From assembly GCA_963578885.1 (NCBI GenBank), contig CAUZEQ010000061.1, positions 1 through 19,184 on the forward strand: a stretch of DNA of 19,184 nucleotides, given 5' to 3'. Made by a program: the position numbers and the translations under genes. The notes under the pieces are model-generated. The model was not told the origin of the DNA. It ran no database searches and was given only the letters and a program-made list of their open reading frames with translations. Source of the DNA: UBA8437 sp963578885. GTDB lineage: Bacteria; Planctomycetota; Planctomycetia; Planctomycetales; Planctomycetaceae. Positions 1 to 7,335 of this stretch are shown here, piece after piece (positions within the stretch are counted from its first letter, which is position 1; every line of letters begins with the position of its first letter).

Positions 1-1
1 G

Positions 2-223
2 TTCTCCTACACCGCGGTGCTGGCCGGCGGAGGCATCCGGGGCGGGCAGGTCTATGGCAGCTCCGATGCTCACGCCGCTCACCCACACTCACTGGCCTGC
101 GGCCCCCACGACCTGCACGCCACGATCTTCACCGCTCTGGGCATCCGCCCCGACGCGCAGATCCTCGACAACCTGAACCGGCCGCACATGCTGAGCGTCG
201 GCCAGCCGCTGCCGCTGTTCTAG
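2..223 (+). CDS. DUF1501 family protein, C-terminal fragment
   Basis: This is the last 73 residues of a gene that begins before the window; the frame is open from base 2 and ends at a TAG at 221-223. The fragment has the sequence GGGIRGGQVYGSSD followed by HPHSLACGPHDLHATIFTALGI. This matches the end of DUF1501 proteins, which are planctomycete secreted proteins of the alkaline-phosphatase-like fold, where a GGGIRGG segment precedes a PxDLHATxxxxLG segment. The complete DUF1501 gene at 9915-11396 shows the same pattern near its own end (GGGIRGGTVIG, then HAHDLQATMLHCLG), which supports the call. DUF1501 genes often follow a DUF1549/DUF1553 gene, so such a gene probably lies just to the left. 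The biochemical function of the family is not established. Confidence 0.85.
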   Translation, partial: FSYTAVLAGGGIRGGQVYGSSDAHAAHPHSLACGPHDLHATIFTALGIRPDAQILDNLNRPHMLSVGQPLPLF

Positions 224-266
224 TCCGACTGCGGCGGGTTCAAAAAAAGCCCCCCAAGGCCCGAAG

Positions 267-286
267 CCGAATTCGTAAGAATTTGG
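267..286. repeat. Short hairpin with GAATTC-type stem in the gap before manC
   Basis: Arms CCGAATTC (267-274) and GAATTTGG (279-286) pair over 8 bp with one G-T pair around the loop GTAA. The core GAATTCGTAAGAATT is nearly the same as the core of the stronger hairpin at 13709-13736, so this may be one copy of a dispersed intergenic repeat. The rest of the 101-base gap (224-324) holds an A-run at 242-248 and no clear promoter. On the - strand the hairpin is followed at a distance by seven T, so a weak - strand terminator is possible, but no - strand gene reads toward it here. Confidence 0.45.
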
Positions 287-324
287 ACGACCCCCCAGCG
301 ACCCAGTTGTGCTGCAGGTGAGAG

Positions 325-1398
325 ATGCTCCACGCGGTGATCATGTCCGGAGGCAGCGGCACGCGGTTCTGGCCTCAGAGCCGCCGCAGCAGCCCCAAAC
401 AACTCCAACCGCTGACCGGCGACACCAGCCTGCTGCAGCAGACCGTCTCGCGGCTCGATGGACTGGTTCCGCCCGAGCGGACCTGGGTCGTGACCAACGC
501 CCTGCAAGCCGAAGCAACCCGCGATCAACTGCCGGGCGTTCCCGCCGAACAGGTCCTGGCCGAACCCCTGGCCCGCAACACGGCTCCCTGCCTGGGCCTG
601 GCCGCGATTCACCTGCAGGCCGTCGATCCCGATGCAGTGATGCTGGTGATGCCCGCCGACCACGTGATCGATCCGCCCGAGGCCTTCGTGGAAACGGCCA
701 GGCAGGCCGAGCAGCTCGTCAAGGACGACCCGTCCCGGCTGGTGCTGATGGGAGTCACCCCCTCGAGACCGGCCACCGGCTACGGGTACATCCGGCATGG
801 TGCCGCCCTGGAGGGTGCCGAGGGGGCAGTGGGGGTCGAGTCGTTTCACGAGAAGCCCGACCGGGCCACGGCCGAGTCGTACATCGCCGCGGGTGGCACG
901 TCCTGGAACTGTGGGATCTTCACCTGGAGTGCCCAGCGGATTCTCATGGCCCTCGTCGAACACCAGCCCGAATTGGCCACCGGCATCCTGACAATCCGCC
1001 ACGCCCTGGGAACAGACGACTACCACAACGTGCTCACCAACGTCTTCGAGCGTATCAAGGCGATCTCGATCGACCACGCCGTGCTCGAACACTCCAGCGA
1101 CACCTGCCTGCTGGAAGCCTCCTTCGAGTGGCACGACGTGGGCAGCTGGCACGCTCTGGCCGAGGTCATGGGAGCCGATTCCGACGGCAACACGCTGCAG
1201 GGCAACGTCACCGTCGTCGACTCGAGCCACTGCGTCATCCGCAGCGACACGGATCACCTGGTGGGTGCGGTGGGAGTCGAGGGCCTGGTGATCGTGCAGA
1301 CTTCCGATGCCACGCTGGTGGCCCGGCGAGACGATGAGGAGGGCCTGAGGCGGTTGGTCGAGAGGCTCCAGGAGCAAGGCCATGACGACTTCCTCTGA
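325..1398 (+). CDS. manC: Mannose-1-phosphate guanylyltransferase
   Basis: This 357-residue protein makes GDP-mannose from GTP and mannose-1-phosphate, the activated sugar for mannose-containing glycans and the precursor of GDP-fucose and related sugars. The nucleotide-binding signature GGSGTRFWPQSR lies at residues 9-20 and is followed by PKQ at 24-26. Further family motifs are EPLARNTAP (80-88), the metal-site segment PADH (110-113), TGYGYI (151-156), FHEKPD (174-179) and WNCGIF (194-199), where most relatives have WNSGMF. The length fits the guanylyltransferase domain alone; the phosphomannose isomerase domain found in bifunctional enzymes is absent. AGGTGAGAG directly before the ATG may serve as ribosome binding site. 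The last 17 bases overlap ruvX, and two SGNH proteins follow, suggesting a cell-surface glycan operon. It acts in the cytoplasm. Confidence 0.93.
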   Translation: MLHAVIMSGGSGTRFWPQSRRSSPKQLQPLTGDTSLLQQTVSRLDGLVPPERTWVVTNALQAEATRDQLPGVPAEQVLAEPLARNTAPCLGLAAIHLQAVDPDAVMLVMPADHVIDPPEAFVETARQAEQLVKDDPSRLVLMGVTPSRPATGYGYIRHGAALEGAEGAVGVESFHEKPDRATAESYIAAGGTSWNCGIFTWSAQRILMALVEHQPELATGILTIRHALGTDDYHNVLTNVFERIKAISIDHAVLEHSSDTCLLEASFEWHDVGSWHALAEVMGADSDGNTLQGNVTVVDSSHCVIRSDTDHLVGAVGVEGLVIVQTSDATLVARRDDEEGLRRLVERLQEQGHDDFL

Positions 1399-1837
1399 GC
1401 CGCTTTGCGACGAGATCCCCGACGAGGGGTCGCTGCTGGGCCTGGACTACGGACGCGTGAGGATCGGCGTGGCGGTCTCCACGCCCGAACAGAACTTGGC
1501 GGTGCCGCTGGAGACCTGGGAACCGACCGGCGACCTCGACGACGACGCCTTGCACCTGGAACATCTGATCGTCGACCAGCGTGTGGTGGCGCTGGTGGTC
1601 GGATGGCCGGTGCACGCCGATGGGACCACCAGCGAAATGTCTCGCGAAGCGGAGACGTTCGGGGCGTGGGTCCGCCAGGCGACCGGGAAACCGGTGACCT
1701 TCTGGGACGAACGCTACACCTCGCAGGACGCCGAGGCGGTGCTGTTGAGCGTCGATATGACCCGCAAGAAGCGGAAGGCCCGCCTCGACATGATCGCGGC
1801 CCAGATGATCCTGCAGGGGTACCTGGATCGTGACTGA
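1382..1837 (+). CDS. ruvX: RuvX/YqgF family Holliday junction resolvase-like nuclease (pre-16S rRNA nuclease)
   Basis: The protein has 151 residues, close to the usual length, with about 15 extra residues at the N-terminus. The RNase H-like fold shows its three acidic active-site positions: D22 in LGLDYGRVRIG, E110 in WDERYTS, and D136 in RLDMIAAQMILQGYL. The middle segment VVGWPVHADGTTSEMS corresponds to the usual VVGLPLxMDG loop, with Trp in place of Leu. Members of this family have been linked to processing of the 16S rRNA 5' end and, from the fold, to Holliday junction resolution. The gene starts inside the end of manC (17-base overlap) and its stop overlaps the GTG of the next gene, so it is almost certainly co-transcribed. 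Nothing ties its role to the sugar genes; it is probably a housekeeping passenger. Confidence 0.92.
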   Translation: MTTSSEPLCDEIPDEGSLLGLDYGRVRIGVAVSTPEQNLAVPLETWEPTGDLDDDALHLEHLIVDQRVVALVVGWPVHADGTTSEMSREAETFGAWVRQATGKPVTFWDERYTSQDAEAVLLSVDMTRKKRKARLDMIAAQMILQGYLDRD

Positions 1838-3332
1838 GACGACTTCTGCCCCGTCACAACCAACCGCCACGCCCACCCGGCGGTCCTGGAAACGGCGGCT
1901 GCTGTATGTCGCCATCCTGCTGGTCGCTCTTGAAGCAACCGGATGGCTGGGTGATTACATCTACAACTACCGCCAACGCCTGCTGGCCGCGTTGGCGATG
2001 ATGCGGCTGAGCACGACTCCGATCCCCGCTCTCTCAGACACGTCCAACGACCTCGAGTTGACACTGCGTGACCCCGGTGACGGGCCGGGTGCGGCCGAGC
2101 CGTACCGGATCGGTGGCGTGGAGATCTCTGGAGCGGGGCCCTGGCTGGGGACTCGCAACGTGGTTCCCGACGACGTGGTGCATCCAGGCGAACACCGCGT
2201 GTTCATCATCGGGGGCTCGGTCGCATACGGGTTCCCCTACCGCTACCGCGAGACCTTCCCGGGCATGCTCGAGGAGGTGCTGGCCCCCCAACGAGTCCGC
2301 ACGCTCAACGCCGCCCGGGTCGGTTGTACCAGCGGTGAGTTGGCTCCGCTGGTCGACCAGGCCGTGAGGTTCTACAAGCCGGCGGCGATCGTGATCATGG
2401 TGGGCAACAACGAGTGGTTTCACTGGCAGCCGCTGCTGAAACCGCTTCCCGGCCAGGCCGCCTCAGCCGATCCGCCTCCCCGCGAAGAACTCAGCCAGGC
2501 CAGCATCAGCATCCTGCGGACGCTGGCTCACAGCCGAGCCCTCGCCGGCCTCGAATACGGCCTGGTGCAATGGAGGGTGGCGAACCGACAGGCCCGACAG
2601 GACGAGGCTCGGAGGTCGATGGTCACGGACCGATTCGAGTCACACTACGAGCTGATCGGGTCGGACTATGCCGTGGCGATGCCGCTCGATCAACAACGCT
2701 ACGACGTGAACCATTGGCTGACGGTGCGGCAGGAGTACCTCGACACGTTCCAGGCCAATCTCGAACACATGGTCGCATCGGCCCAGGACGCCGATGTGCC
2801 GGTCGTGCTGCTGACCGTCCCCTACAACCCCCGACTCTCGCCCGCTTGGAAACATCGCCAGCCGCACTGGTTTGATCCCGAGCACCGCGAGCAGGTCACC
2901 GCGGCGATTGCCGACGCGGCCCGAGCGGTCAACGACGGGCGATTCGAAGAGGGCTTGGCCACCACCGACTCCGCCCTGCAACTCGATCCGCACCCGGCCC
3001 TGGTGCACTACCTCAAGGCCCAATGCCTCGAGGGACTGGGCCGGCACCTGCAAGCCGAGGCGGCCTACTCGCAGAGCCGCGAATGGACGATGGGCAACCT
3101 CGGTTCGCGGCTGAGCACCAACCGGATCATCCGAGCGGTGGCCGAGCGGGACGGAGTGCCGCTGATCGACGTGCAGGCACTCTTTCAGGAGTACGGCGCA
3201 AAGCGACACAGCTACTACAATCTCGACCTGATCCACGACGACTGTCACCCGACACCGCTGGGACACCAGCTGATCACCGAGGCGCTTGTGCCGATGCTGC
3301 AGGCGGTGATCACCGGTTCTCCGATGCCATGA
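1830..3332 (+). CDS. Membrane-anchored SGNH/GDSL hydrolase-like protein with TPR-like insert
   Basis: The 500-residue protein starts at a GTG overlapping the ruvX stop. A Pro/Thr-rich cytoplasmic tail and basic RRSWKRR precede one membrane segment at about residues 24-42, so the rest is probably outside the inner membrane. The SGNH fold is recognised by GGSVAYG (nucleophile candidate S130), VGCTSGE (around 164-170), VGNNEW (Asn193/194, block III) and DDCHPTPLGHQ near the end (D470, H473, block V). About 70 residues at roughly 350-420 (DGRFEEGLATTDSALQLDP, then LVHYLKAQCLEGLGR) look like TPR-type helical repeats inserted between blocks III and V. SGNH proteins act as esterases or acyltransferases; in alginate-type systems they O-acetylate exported glycans. 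Position after manC suggests a glycan substrate, but this is inference. It is a distant paralogue of the next gene. Confidence 0.8.
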   Translation: MTETTSAPSQPTATPTRRSWKRRLLYVAILLVALEATGWLGDYIYNYRQRLLAALAMMRLSTTPIPALSDTSNDLELTLRDPGDGPGAAEPYRIGGVEISGAGPWLGTRNVVPDDVVHPGEHRVFIIGGSVAYGFPYRYRETFPGMLEEVLAPQRVRTLNAARVGCTSGELAPLVDQAVRFYKPAAIVIMVGNNEWFHWQPLLKPLPGQAASADPPPREELSQASISILRTLAHSRALAGLEYGLVQWRVANRQARQDEARRSMVTDRFESHYELIGSDYAVAMPLDQQRYDVNHWLTVRQEYLDTFQANLEHMVASAQDADVPVVLLTVPYNPRLSPAWKHRQPHWFDPEHREQVTAAIADAARAVNDGRFEEGLATTDSALQLDPHPALVHYLKAQCLEGLGRHLQAEAAYSQSREWTMGNLGSRLSTNRIIRAVAERDGVPLIDVQALFQEYGAKRHSYYNLDLIHDDCHPTPLGHQLITEALVPMLQAVITGSPMP

Positions 3333-4561
3333 CCGAGCCCACCGCAGCCACCCCGCCCACCGCAGCCACCCCGCCCACCGCAGCCACCCAGACCCCGCCA
3401 CGCCGCTCGAAACGGCGATGGCTGTTCGTGGCCATCTGCCTGGTCGGCATCCCGCTGGGCCTCTCGGGACTCGATCACCTCGTCGGCCTGCTCGCCGGCT
3501 CCCCGCCGCGTCACCTGCTGTTTCCCTCGGGGAGCCGAGTCCGCCACGAGAGTGCTGAGTTCGACGTCGAGGTGGTCATTTCCGGACAGGGGCTCCGCGA
3601 CCGCGACTTCCCCGAAGGACCCGCCGCCGCGGGGACCCGGCTGGTGGCCATCGGCGACTCGTTCACCTTCGGCTGGGGAGTCCGGGCCGAAGAGGCCTGG
3701 CCCAAGATCCTTGAACGTCACGGGGGAGGGACCAACGAGAAGATCGAGGTGATCAACTTCGGGTTCCCGGGCGCCTCGCCCAACGATTACTCGTGGATGA
3801 TCACCCAGGCACTGGATCACTTCCGCCCCGACATCGTGCTGATCGGCACCCTGCAGGGTGACGACCTGATCCAGCTGGTCGAGCAGGAACCCGAGGAGGT
3901 CGGGGGGACTCGGCGGCTGGGCGAGACGCTGTTTCCCACGCTGTTCGGACGGCTGAAACCGGCCCCGCCGACGATGGAGTCGTACCGCAGCGTGTTCCTG
4001 AAGTCCCAGGCCTACCTCCGTTCGACGCTGACTGCAAAGCAGCAGCAGCGGTACCAGGGCCTCTCGCCGGAAGTCCGCAGGGCGTTCGAATCCGGACTGC
4101 TCAACCCGTCGCTGGTCCACACGGCGATGACCCATCCCGGTCGATTCACTCAGCCCCTCACCGGAGGATCCCGGTGGCAGGGTGACGCCGAGACGAGGTT
4201 CAGGCGATGCGTTCGCCAGTGGGCGGATCAGTGCCGCCGGGCGGATGCAAAGTTGAAGGTGGTGATCGTGCCCGACGGGCCCTACGTCTCCCAGGCCGCC
4301 GCGGGGGGCATGAGAGCGGTGGGCTACGACGTGCCGGGGTCGCTGACGGAATCGACGGTCTGCCAGGAGGTGGTGATCGAGATCTGTGGCGAGGCGGGAG
4401 TCGGGGTGATCAACCCGGTCGCCGAATTCCGCAAGGCCGCCGACTCGGAAGACCCCAACGGCCCGGGCGACTACTTCGAACTCGACGGCCACTTCACGCC
4501 CCAGGGCCAGCGTCGACTGGGCGAAGCGGTATCGCGATCGATCTGGCCCCGGCCCGAGTGA
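3329..4561 (+). CDS. Membrane-anchored SGNH/GDSL hydrolase-like protein, second copy
   Basis: The ATG at 3329 overlaps the previous stop as ATGA, which with the alignment to the previous protein's N-terminus decides this start; the frame is open further upstream but only as an extension inside the previous gene. The protein has 410 residues. A TAATPP-repeat tail, basic RRSKRR, and a membrane segment at about residues 31-47 anchor it to the inner membrane. SGNH blocks are IGDSFTFGWG (nucleophile S111), NFGFPGASPNDY (143-154), GTLQGDDL (block III, where the usual GND is GDD at 177-179) and LDGHFTPQGQRRLGEA (D386, H388). There is no TPR-like insert. The Asn-to-Asp change at the oxyanion-hole position may reduce or alter activity. 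Likely role is acylation or deacylation of an exported glycan; substrate unknown. Confidence 0.8.
   Translation: MTEPTAATPPTAATPPTAATQTPPRRSKRRWLFVAICLVGIPLGLSGLDHLVGLLAGSPPRHLLFPSGSRVRHESAEFDVEVVISGQGLRDRDFPEGPAAAGTRLVAIGDSFTFGWGVRAEEAWPKILERHGGGTNEKIEVINFGFPGASPNDYSWMITQALDHFRPDIVLIGTLQGDDLIQLVEQEPEEVGGTRRLGETLFPTLFGRLKPAPPTMESYRSVFLKSQAYLRSTLTAKQQQRYQGLSPEVRRAFESGLLNPSLVHTAMTHPGRFTQPLTGGSRWQGDAETRFRRCVRQWADQCRRADAKLKVVIVPDGPYVSQAAAGGMRAVGYDVPGSLTESTVCQEVVIEICGEAGVGVINPVAEFRKAADSEDPNGPGDYFELDGHFTPQGQRRLGEAVSRSIWPRPE
3338..3389 (+). repeat. 18-bp in-frame tandem repeat in the SGNH gene start
   Basis: The unit CCCACCGCAGCCACCCCG occurs at 3338-3355 and 3356-3373, with a third 16-base partial copy at 3374-3389. 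It encodes the TAATPP repeats of the cytoplasmic tail. Because the unit is a multiple of three, copy-number change would only lengthen or shorten this linker. Confidence 0.85.
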
Positions 4562-4594
4562 GCAGGCTGGGGGTGTCGCGAGGATCGTTGCGGC

Positions 4595-4668
4595 GGGGTC
4601 AGATCCCGGCTGCCTTGCCGGTCTCGCGGGCGACGGTTAGAAACGGTCTCTTGCGTCGAATGGTTTCT
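4595..4668. repeat. Possible remnant of a GGGGTCAG palindromic repeat element
   Basis: The 125-base gap between the second SGNH gene and the SDR gene (4562-4686) contains GGGGTCAGA at 4595-4603, the same core found four times in the large palindrome at 9705-9908. It is followed by two small inverted repeats: CCGGC/GCCGG (4606-4610 with 4617-4621, loop of 6) and AGAAAC/GTTTCT (4639-4644 with 4663-4668). The shared core and local dyads suggest a degraded or single-arm copy of the same class of repeat. No promoter was recognised in this gap. Confidence 0.4.
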
Positions 4669-4686
4669 CCCTGCAGCAGGACTCTC

Positions 4687-5421
4687 ATGAGCGATCTCAG
4701 CAGCCGTACCGCGGTGGTCACCGGAGGCGGCTCGGGCATTGGTGCCGCGGTAGCCCGCTCGCTGGCCGACGCCGGGTGCCGGGTCGCCATCACCGGTCGC
4801 CGACAGGAACGCCTCGATGACGTCACCGAAAACTACTCGGGCCAGGTCCCGATCATCGCACACACCAGTGACGTGGCCGATCGGGAGGGCACGGTTGAGT
4901 TCTTCGCATGGGCTGCGGAACAACTGGGGCAGATCGACATCCTGGTCAACAGCGCCGGCATCAATACCCCGGTGCGATCCGTCGCCGAACTTGACCCGGA
5001 CAACTGGGACCAGCTGATCGCGGTCAACCTGACCGGTGCCTACAACTGCATCCACGAGGTGCTACCCGGGATGCGTGAGCGCAGGGACGGGGTGATCGTC
5101 AACATTTCCTCAGTCGCCGGGCTCCGAGCCGGACCCATCGGCGGAGTGGCCTACAACGCCTCGAAGTTCGGTATGGCGGCACTGGGGATCACCGTCGCCG
5201 AGGAGCACCGCGAGATGGGGATCCGGGTGACGAACATCTATCCCGGCGAGGTCGAGACTCCGATTCTTGAGAACCGACCGGTTCCGGTGAGTGCCGAGCA
5301 CCGCGCGAAAATCCTGCAACCCGAGGACTGTGCCGATGCGGTGATGATGGTCGTGCGGCTTCCCGCCCGGGCCAACGTGGTCGAACTGGTCATCATCCCG
5401 ACCACCCAGTCCTACAGCTGA
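4687..5421 (+). CDS. Short-chain dehydrogenase/reductase (SDR), classical type
   Basis: The 244-residue length is typical of classical SDR enzymes. The Rossmann cofactor motif TGGGSGIG is at residues 12-19, NSAG (NNAG motif) at 88-91, the structural Asn at N114, and the catalytic set S142, Y156 and K160 (in YNASK) is intact. TGRR at 36-39, after the second strand, places basic residues where the NADP 2'-phosphate binds, so NADPH is the likelier cofactor. The frame runs open upstream into the SGNH gene, but the ATG at 4687 puts the first strand at the normal distance from the start; a poor purine-rich GCAGGA precedes it. The substrate cannot be read from the sequence. The next gene starts only 11 bases after the stop, so the two are probably co-transcribed. 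Confidence 0.9.
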   Translation: MSDLSSRTAVVTGGGSGIGAAVARSLADAGCRVAITGRRQERLDDVTENYSGQVPIIAHTSDVADREGTVEFFAWAAEQLGQIDILVNSAGINTPVRSVAELDPDNWDQLIAVNLTGAYNCIHEVLPGMRERRDGVIVNISSVAGLRAGPIGGVAYNASKFGMAALGITVAEEHREMGIRVTNIYPGEVETPILENRPVPVSAEHRAKILQPEDCADAVMMVVRLPARANVVELVIIPTTQSYS

Positions 5422-5432
5422 ACACGACCCCC

Positions 5433-7013
5433 ATGCACGATACTCACGATCTTTACGATACCATTCTCAGCGGCGGCACGATCATCGACGGCACCGGCGG
5501 GGACCGCTACACCGCCGACGTCGGCATCACCGGCGACCGAATCGTCTCGATCGGTGACCTCACCGACGCGGAAGCGGCCAGGCGGATTGATGTCAGCGGC
5601 CGGGTCGTAGCGCCCGGCTTCATCGACGTCCACAACCACTCCGACGGCTGGCTCCTGAAACGGCCTCACTTTCTGCCCAAGACCTCGCAGGGCTTCACCA
5701 CCGAAATCCTGATGCTCGACGGCATCTCGTATGCTCCCGTTCGACCCGACACCGCACGTCAGTGGCTGTTCTATCTCCGAGGACTCAACGCGTTGCGGCT
5801 CGAGGAGTACCGGGGTTGGGAGTCGATTGGTGAGTTCCTGGCCGAGTTCGATCGGGCGGCGGCCCAGAACGTCGCCGGCCACGTCCCCTACGCCAACGTC
5901 CGCTCGCTCGCCTGCGGATTCGGCAAGCAATGGGTCGACGACCTGCAGATGAAAGTGATCTGCGGGGAGGTGCACCGTGGGATGCAGGAGGGAGCCGTCG
6001 GCATCTCGACCGGGCTCGATTACATCGTGCAGTGCTACGCCACGACCGACGAACTGGTCGAAGCCTGCAAGGTGATCGCCGAGTACGACGGAGTCTACAC
6101 GACTCATGTCCGCTACAAGAAGGGGATCCTGGATGGGATTCGCGAGGCGGTCGAGATCGGTAAGCGGTCCGGGTGCCGGGTCCACATCTCACACGTCAAG
6201 GGCCGGGACGAGGAGACGGTCGAGGCGCTGCTGAAGATGTTCGACGAGGTGAGCGGGGAGGTCGAGTTTTCGTACGAGTGTTACCCGTACCAGCCCGGCT
6301 CGACGATGCTCAACTACCTGCTGCCCTACGAAGCGTGGGACGACGGGCCGCTGGGAGCGATGTCGCGACTGGAAGATTCCACGGTGCGAGCCCACTTCCG
6401 CCAGGCCCTGGAAGCCTATCCGCTGAACCTCGACCGCATGACCCTGGCCTGGGTGCCCGGCAAGGACAACACCGAGTTCCAGGGCCGCACACTCGATCAC
6501 TACGTCGACGCGATCGGGTTGCCGGTCGAGGAGGCTCTCTACAGCCTGTTGATCGAAGAACGATTGGCCCCGCTGATCGTCTTCAACGAGGGCGAGGACC
6601 AGATGATCGAGCCGTTGTTGCAGCACGAGCTGTGCGTGATCGGTTCGGACGGCATCTACCACGACGGCGGCACGGTCCATCCGCGGGTCTATGGCACGGC
6701 ACCGCGAATCATCGGCCCCTGCGTCCGCGACCGCAAGTTGTTCTCGCTCGAAGACGCCGTCGCCAAGCTCACCGCCAAGTCCGCCGATGCCTACGGCCTG
6801 AAGGACCGCGGCCGGGTCGTCGAGTCCGCCTTCGCCGACCTGGTCGTCTTCGACCCCGAGACGGTGACCGATCGGGCGACTTATGAGGATCCTCACCAGA
6901 GAGCCGAGGGCATCGACCTGGTGTTGGTCAACGGCGAGGTGATCCTGGAGGCGGGTGAACCGGCCACATTCGACGGACCCATGCCCGGCCGAACCCTGCG
7001 TTACGAACGCTAG
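5433..7013 (+). CDS. D-aminoacylase-like amidohydrolase (N-acyl-D-amino-acid deacylase family)
   Basis: The 526-residue protein belongs to the amidohydrolase superfamily, branch of N-acyl-D-amino-acid deacylases, which remove acyl groups from D-amino acids. A small N-terminal beta domain with the GGTIIDGTG signature leads into FIDVHNHSD with metal ligands H67 and H69. Other ligand or active-site candidates are H225 (VYTTHVRYK), H254 (HISHVK) and D406 (VIGSDG). The C-terminal part HPRVYGTAPRIIG, then DRGRVVESAFADLVVFDP and PGRTLRYER, is typical of the family. At residue 96, where D-aminoacylase has the bridging metal ligand Cys, this protein has Asp (MLDGIS instead of the usual NCGxS type). 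No signal peptide is visible, so it is probably cytoplasmic. It follows an SDR gene by 11 bases; joint D-amino-acid or peptidoglycan-derived metabolism is a guess. Confidence 0.87.
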   Translation: MHDTHDLYDTILSGGTIIDGTGGDRYTADVGITGDRIVSIGDLTDAEAARRIDVSGRVVAPGFIDVHNHSDGWLLKRPHFLPKTSQGFTTEILMLDGISYAPVRPDTARQWLFYLRGLNALRLEEYRGWESIGEFLAEFDRAAAQNVAGHVPYANVRSLACGFGKQWVDDLQMKVICGEVHRGMQEGAVGISTGLDYIVQCYATTDELVEACKVIAEYDGVYTTHVRYKKGILDGIREAVEIGKRSGCRVHISHVKGRDEETVEALLKMFDEVSGEVEFSYECYPYQPGSTMLNYLLPYEAWDDGPLGAMSRLEDSTVRAHFRQALEAYPLNLDRMTLAWVPGKDNTEFQGRTLDHYVDAIGLPVEEALYSLLIEERLAPLIVFNEGEDQMIEPLLQHELCVIGSDGIYHDGGTVHPRVYGTAPRIIGPCVRDRKLFSLEDAVAKLTAKSADAYGLKDRGRVVESAFADLVVFDPETVTDRATYEDPHQRAEGIDLVLVNGEVILEAGEPATFDGPMPGRTLRYER

Positions 7014-7025
7014 CGGTCGCCGAGC

Positions 7026-7071
7026 GACACGTCCCTCGTGTCCGCCTGCCCCCCGGGGTTTCCACCCCGGG
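7026..7071. terminator. Pair of hairpins after the amidohydrolase gene
   Basis: Hairpin 1 has arms GACACG (7026-7031) and CGTGTC (7037-7042) with a 5-base loop. Hairpin 2 has arms CCCGGGG (7052-7058) and CCCCGGG (7065-7071) with a 6-base loop. They begin 13 bases after the stop codon. There is no T-run after them, so this is not a standard intrinsic terminator; it could slow polymerase, protect the mRNA 3' end, or be a REP-like repeat. Confidence 0.45.
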
Positions 7072-7119
7072 ACTCCAACGACGCCCCCCCTTCAGACCCC
7101 TTGTCATCGCACAGATCGC

Positions 7120-7138
7120 GTGTATCAATCCGATACAC
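7120..7138. promoter_or_regulatory. Operator-like perfect palindrome
   Basis: GTGTATC (7120-7126) and GATACAC (7132-7138) form a perfect 7-bp inverted repeat around AATCC. Half-sites spaced about one helical turn apart, in a gap with locally higher AT content and upstream of a TTGACA hexamer, are what a dimeric helix-turn-helix repressor or activator would bind. No regulator gene is adjacent, so the protein is unknown. Confidence 0.4.
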
Positions 7139-7335
7139 CTGTCGCGGAATGCACCACACCCACCGCGCTACCCTTGGTGATGCAAATCGCTGGTTGACAT
7201 CGCTTTACGGCATTAACGTCGTCCGGCACGACGCTTGCACATAGTTTCTGCAACTGCAACTGGCTCGAACGAGTCGGTTCCCTTCTCCTACTTCACCTCT
7301 CACTTTCACTTCTCCAGTTGCCGGAGGAACAGATC

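Larger units (their letters stand above)
7014..7335. other. 322-base gap with four inverted repeats and a pyrimidine-rich leader
   Basis: No gene was recognised here. Reading left to right it holds two close hairpins just after the amidohydrolase stop (7026-7042 and 7052-7071), an operator-like palindrome (7120-7138), a TTGACA hexamer at 7194-7199, a further inverted repeat CGTCGT/ACGACG (7217-7222 with 7228-7233, loop of 5), and a C/T-rich stretch from about 7277 to 7321. The stretch ends in a strong ribosome binding site for the small gene at 7336. The arrangement suggests termination of the upstream operon followed by a regulated promoter and a 5' leader. No good -10 box lies 16-18 bases after the TTGACA, so the promoter position is uncertain. 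Confidence 0.5.

Noticed and set aside
4207..4686. Upstream extension of the first SDR frame by 160 codons
   Set aside because: It overlaps the second SGNH gene in another frame and would place the Rossmann motif far from the N-terminus.
4599..4826. Small - strand frame ending with RKRPFLTVARETGKAAG over the gap at 4562-4686, as a transposase remnant
   Set aside because: Most of it is antisense to the SDR gene and the tail does not contain a motif that I can tie to a transposase family; only the DNA-level repeat core is kept.
7194..7222. Full sigma-70 promoter based on TTGACA at 7194-7199
   Set aside because: The -35 hexamer is perfect but the bases 16-18 downstream (around CGTCGT) do not resemble TATAAT, so I mention only the hexamer.
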